Part shown: piece after piece, positions 24,136 to 24,772 of the stretch | Layout: each line of letters starts with the position of its first letter | How positions within the stretch are numbered: the first letter of the stretch is position 1 | IMG/VR virus record: IMGVR_UViG_3300030103_003921 | Span: 1 to 24,772 of that record | Length of the DNA stretch: 24,772 nucleotides | DNA from: a virus | Reading direction: 5' to 3' (one strand) | The notes under the pieces: model-generated | Database searches by the model: none | Told to the model about the DNA's origin: nothing | What the model saw: only the letters and a program-made list of their open reading frames with translations | Made by a program: the position numbers and the translations under genes

Positions 24136-24608
24136 ACTTATCACGTAATTTTACCCTTTCAGAATTAATTAAATCGGACACAGCGATTCGTAAAGGAATT
24201 AATAATAATCCTAATGCAGAACAAATAGAAAAATTAAAAGCGTTGTGTGAAAATATTCTCCAACCAGTACGTGATCACTTTGGCAGGGTCAAGATTACTA
24301 GCGGATTCCGTAGCGTAGAATTGTGTGAAGCCATCGGCAGCTCGAGCAGGTCACAACATGCAAAAGCGGAGGCAGCGGATTTCGAATGTGTTGGCGTAGA
24401 CAACGCTGAATTATTTGATTGGATTAAAAACAATCTTACACCAGATCAATTGATCCTCGAGTTTTACACACCCGGAGAACCCAACTCGGGATGGATCCAC
24501 TGTAGCTGGATACCAGATCAACCAAGAGCATCATTCTTACATGCTTACAGATCAGAGGGTAAAACAAAATATAAACCAATACTAGGCAAAGCAAAAGACC
24601 TGGTATAA
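24132..24608 (+). CDS. Peptidase M15-type endolysin or virion peptidase
   Basis: The protein has 158 residues counted from the ATG at 24132. It begins MNLSRNFTLSELIKSDTAIR, then GRVKITSGFRS. Zinc ligands of the Peptidase_M15_3 group are visible as His76 and Asp83 in SQHAKAEAADFE and His123 in GWIHCSW. The usual Gly of the HxxGxAxD motif is Ala79. The family cleaves D-amino-acid peptide bonds in peptidoglycan. The longer frame from 24078 would add 18 residues that lie inside the upstream small gene; the ATGA overlap and the family-like FTLSEL start favour 24132. The core of the gene has clearly higher GC than its neighbours. Confidence 0.85.
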   Translation: MNLSRNFTLSELIKSDTAIRKGINNNPNAEQIEKLKALCENILQPVRDHFGRVKITSGFRSVELCEAIGSSSRSQHAKAEAADFECVGVDNAELFDWIKNNLTPDQLILEFYTPGEPNSGWIHCSWIPDQPRASFLHAYRSEGKTKYKPILGKAKDLV

Positions 24609-24639
24609 AAATTACAGCGCGCGTCGCATGTATATCCTA

Positions 24640-24772
24640 TTATATCCATGACCTTAATTCTTCTCCTAAAACTTCTGATGCTATATTTATTTTTTTGCGT
24701 AGAGCTTGCACGATTTTTTCATCCACTGTATCGTCCGCCATTAAATCGACATAAGTTACCGATTTTTTTTGG
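24640..24772 (-). CDS. 3' end of a SNF2/DEAD-type helicase gene (partial)
   Basis: The reverse strand carries an open frame from the right edge to a TAA at 24642-24640, 43 full codons. It reads SVTYVDLMADDTVDEKIVQA, then LRKKINIASEVLGEELRSWI. The phrase TVDEKIVQALRKKINIASEVLGEE is what I know from the C-terminal tail of phage SNF2-like helicases, where it follows helicase motif VI. The enzyme would act in replication or recombination. The core motifs lie outside the window. It converges on the M15 gene with 31 bases between the stops and marks the boundary between the late genes and a replication module on the other strand. Confidence 0.7.
   Translation of the reverse strand, partial: QKKSVTYVDLMADDTVDEKIVQALRKKINIASEVLGEELRSWI

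Noticed and set aside
24609-24639. GC-rich GCGCGCG between the convergent stop codons as a terminator
   Set aside because: Only about three base pairs can form with a tiny loop, and no T-run follows on either strand, so I do not call it.
1-24772. tRNA genes, CRISPR arrays, insertion sequences or an integrase attachment site
   Set aside because: I saw no cloverleaf-like sequence, no regularly spaced direct repeats, no transposase or integrase frame. The two 12-base elements are too short to call an att site.

Overview
The window is a 24.8-kb piece of an AT-rich tailed-phage genome. It carries part of the virion module, the start of a lysis module and the edge of a replication gene. The low GC, glycine-rich tail-fibre protein, neck and nozzle proteins, a run of internal virion proteins ending in a 1503-residue ejection-like protein, an M15 peptidase and an opposing SNF2-type helicase fit a marine podovirus-like phage. 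Podoviruses of SAR11-type bacteria (pelagiphages) and uncultured relatives are the best guess. This is inferred from the style of the proteins and was not tested by a search.

Layout. Positions 1-2581 hold the end of an unknown gene and three neck/adaptor-type proteins. Positions 2597-6955 hold small virion and tail-fibre genes, including one with a cupredoxin-like copper-site motif and one glycine-rich fibre. Positions 7001-12180 hold the outstanding feature: ten tightly overlapping genes, nine of which read as 2-oxoglutarate/Fe(II)-dependent oxygenases or related double-stranded beta-helix proteins, with a single coiled-coil protein among them. Positions 12244-14463 return to virion genes with a large tail-nozzle/DNA-stabilisation-like protein. 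Positions 14463-19446 hold six small and medium virion genes. Positions 19448-23959 encode the very large ejection-like protein. Positions 23959-24608 encode a 58-residue coiled-coil/membrane protein and an M15 peptidase, probably the lysis pair. The last 133 bases are the 3' end of a helicase gene on the opposite strand, so transcription converges there.

All complete genes lie on the + strand and most are translationally coupled. In the virion parts the usual junction is TAATG (one-base overlap). Inside the oxygenase cluster the junctions are ATGA or overlaps of 11-32 bases, and TAATG is never used. The cluster is also visibly more AT-rich than its flanks. Both ends carry the same 12-base sequence ATATATAGTCTG, each time as one arm of an inverted repeat just before a start codon. 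Together these point to a separately acquired cassette inserted into the structural operon next to the tail-fibre genes. A likely role is hydroxylation or other oxidation of virion fibres, host surface molecules or nucleic acid. The sequence does not say which substrate is used.
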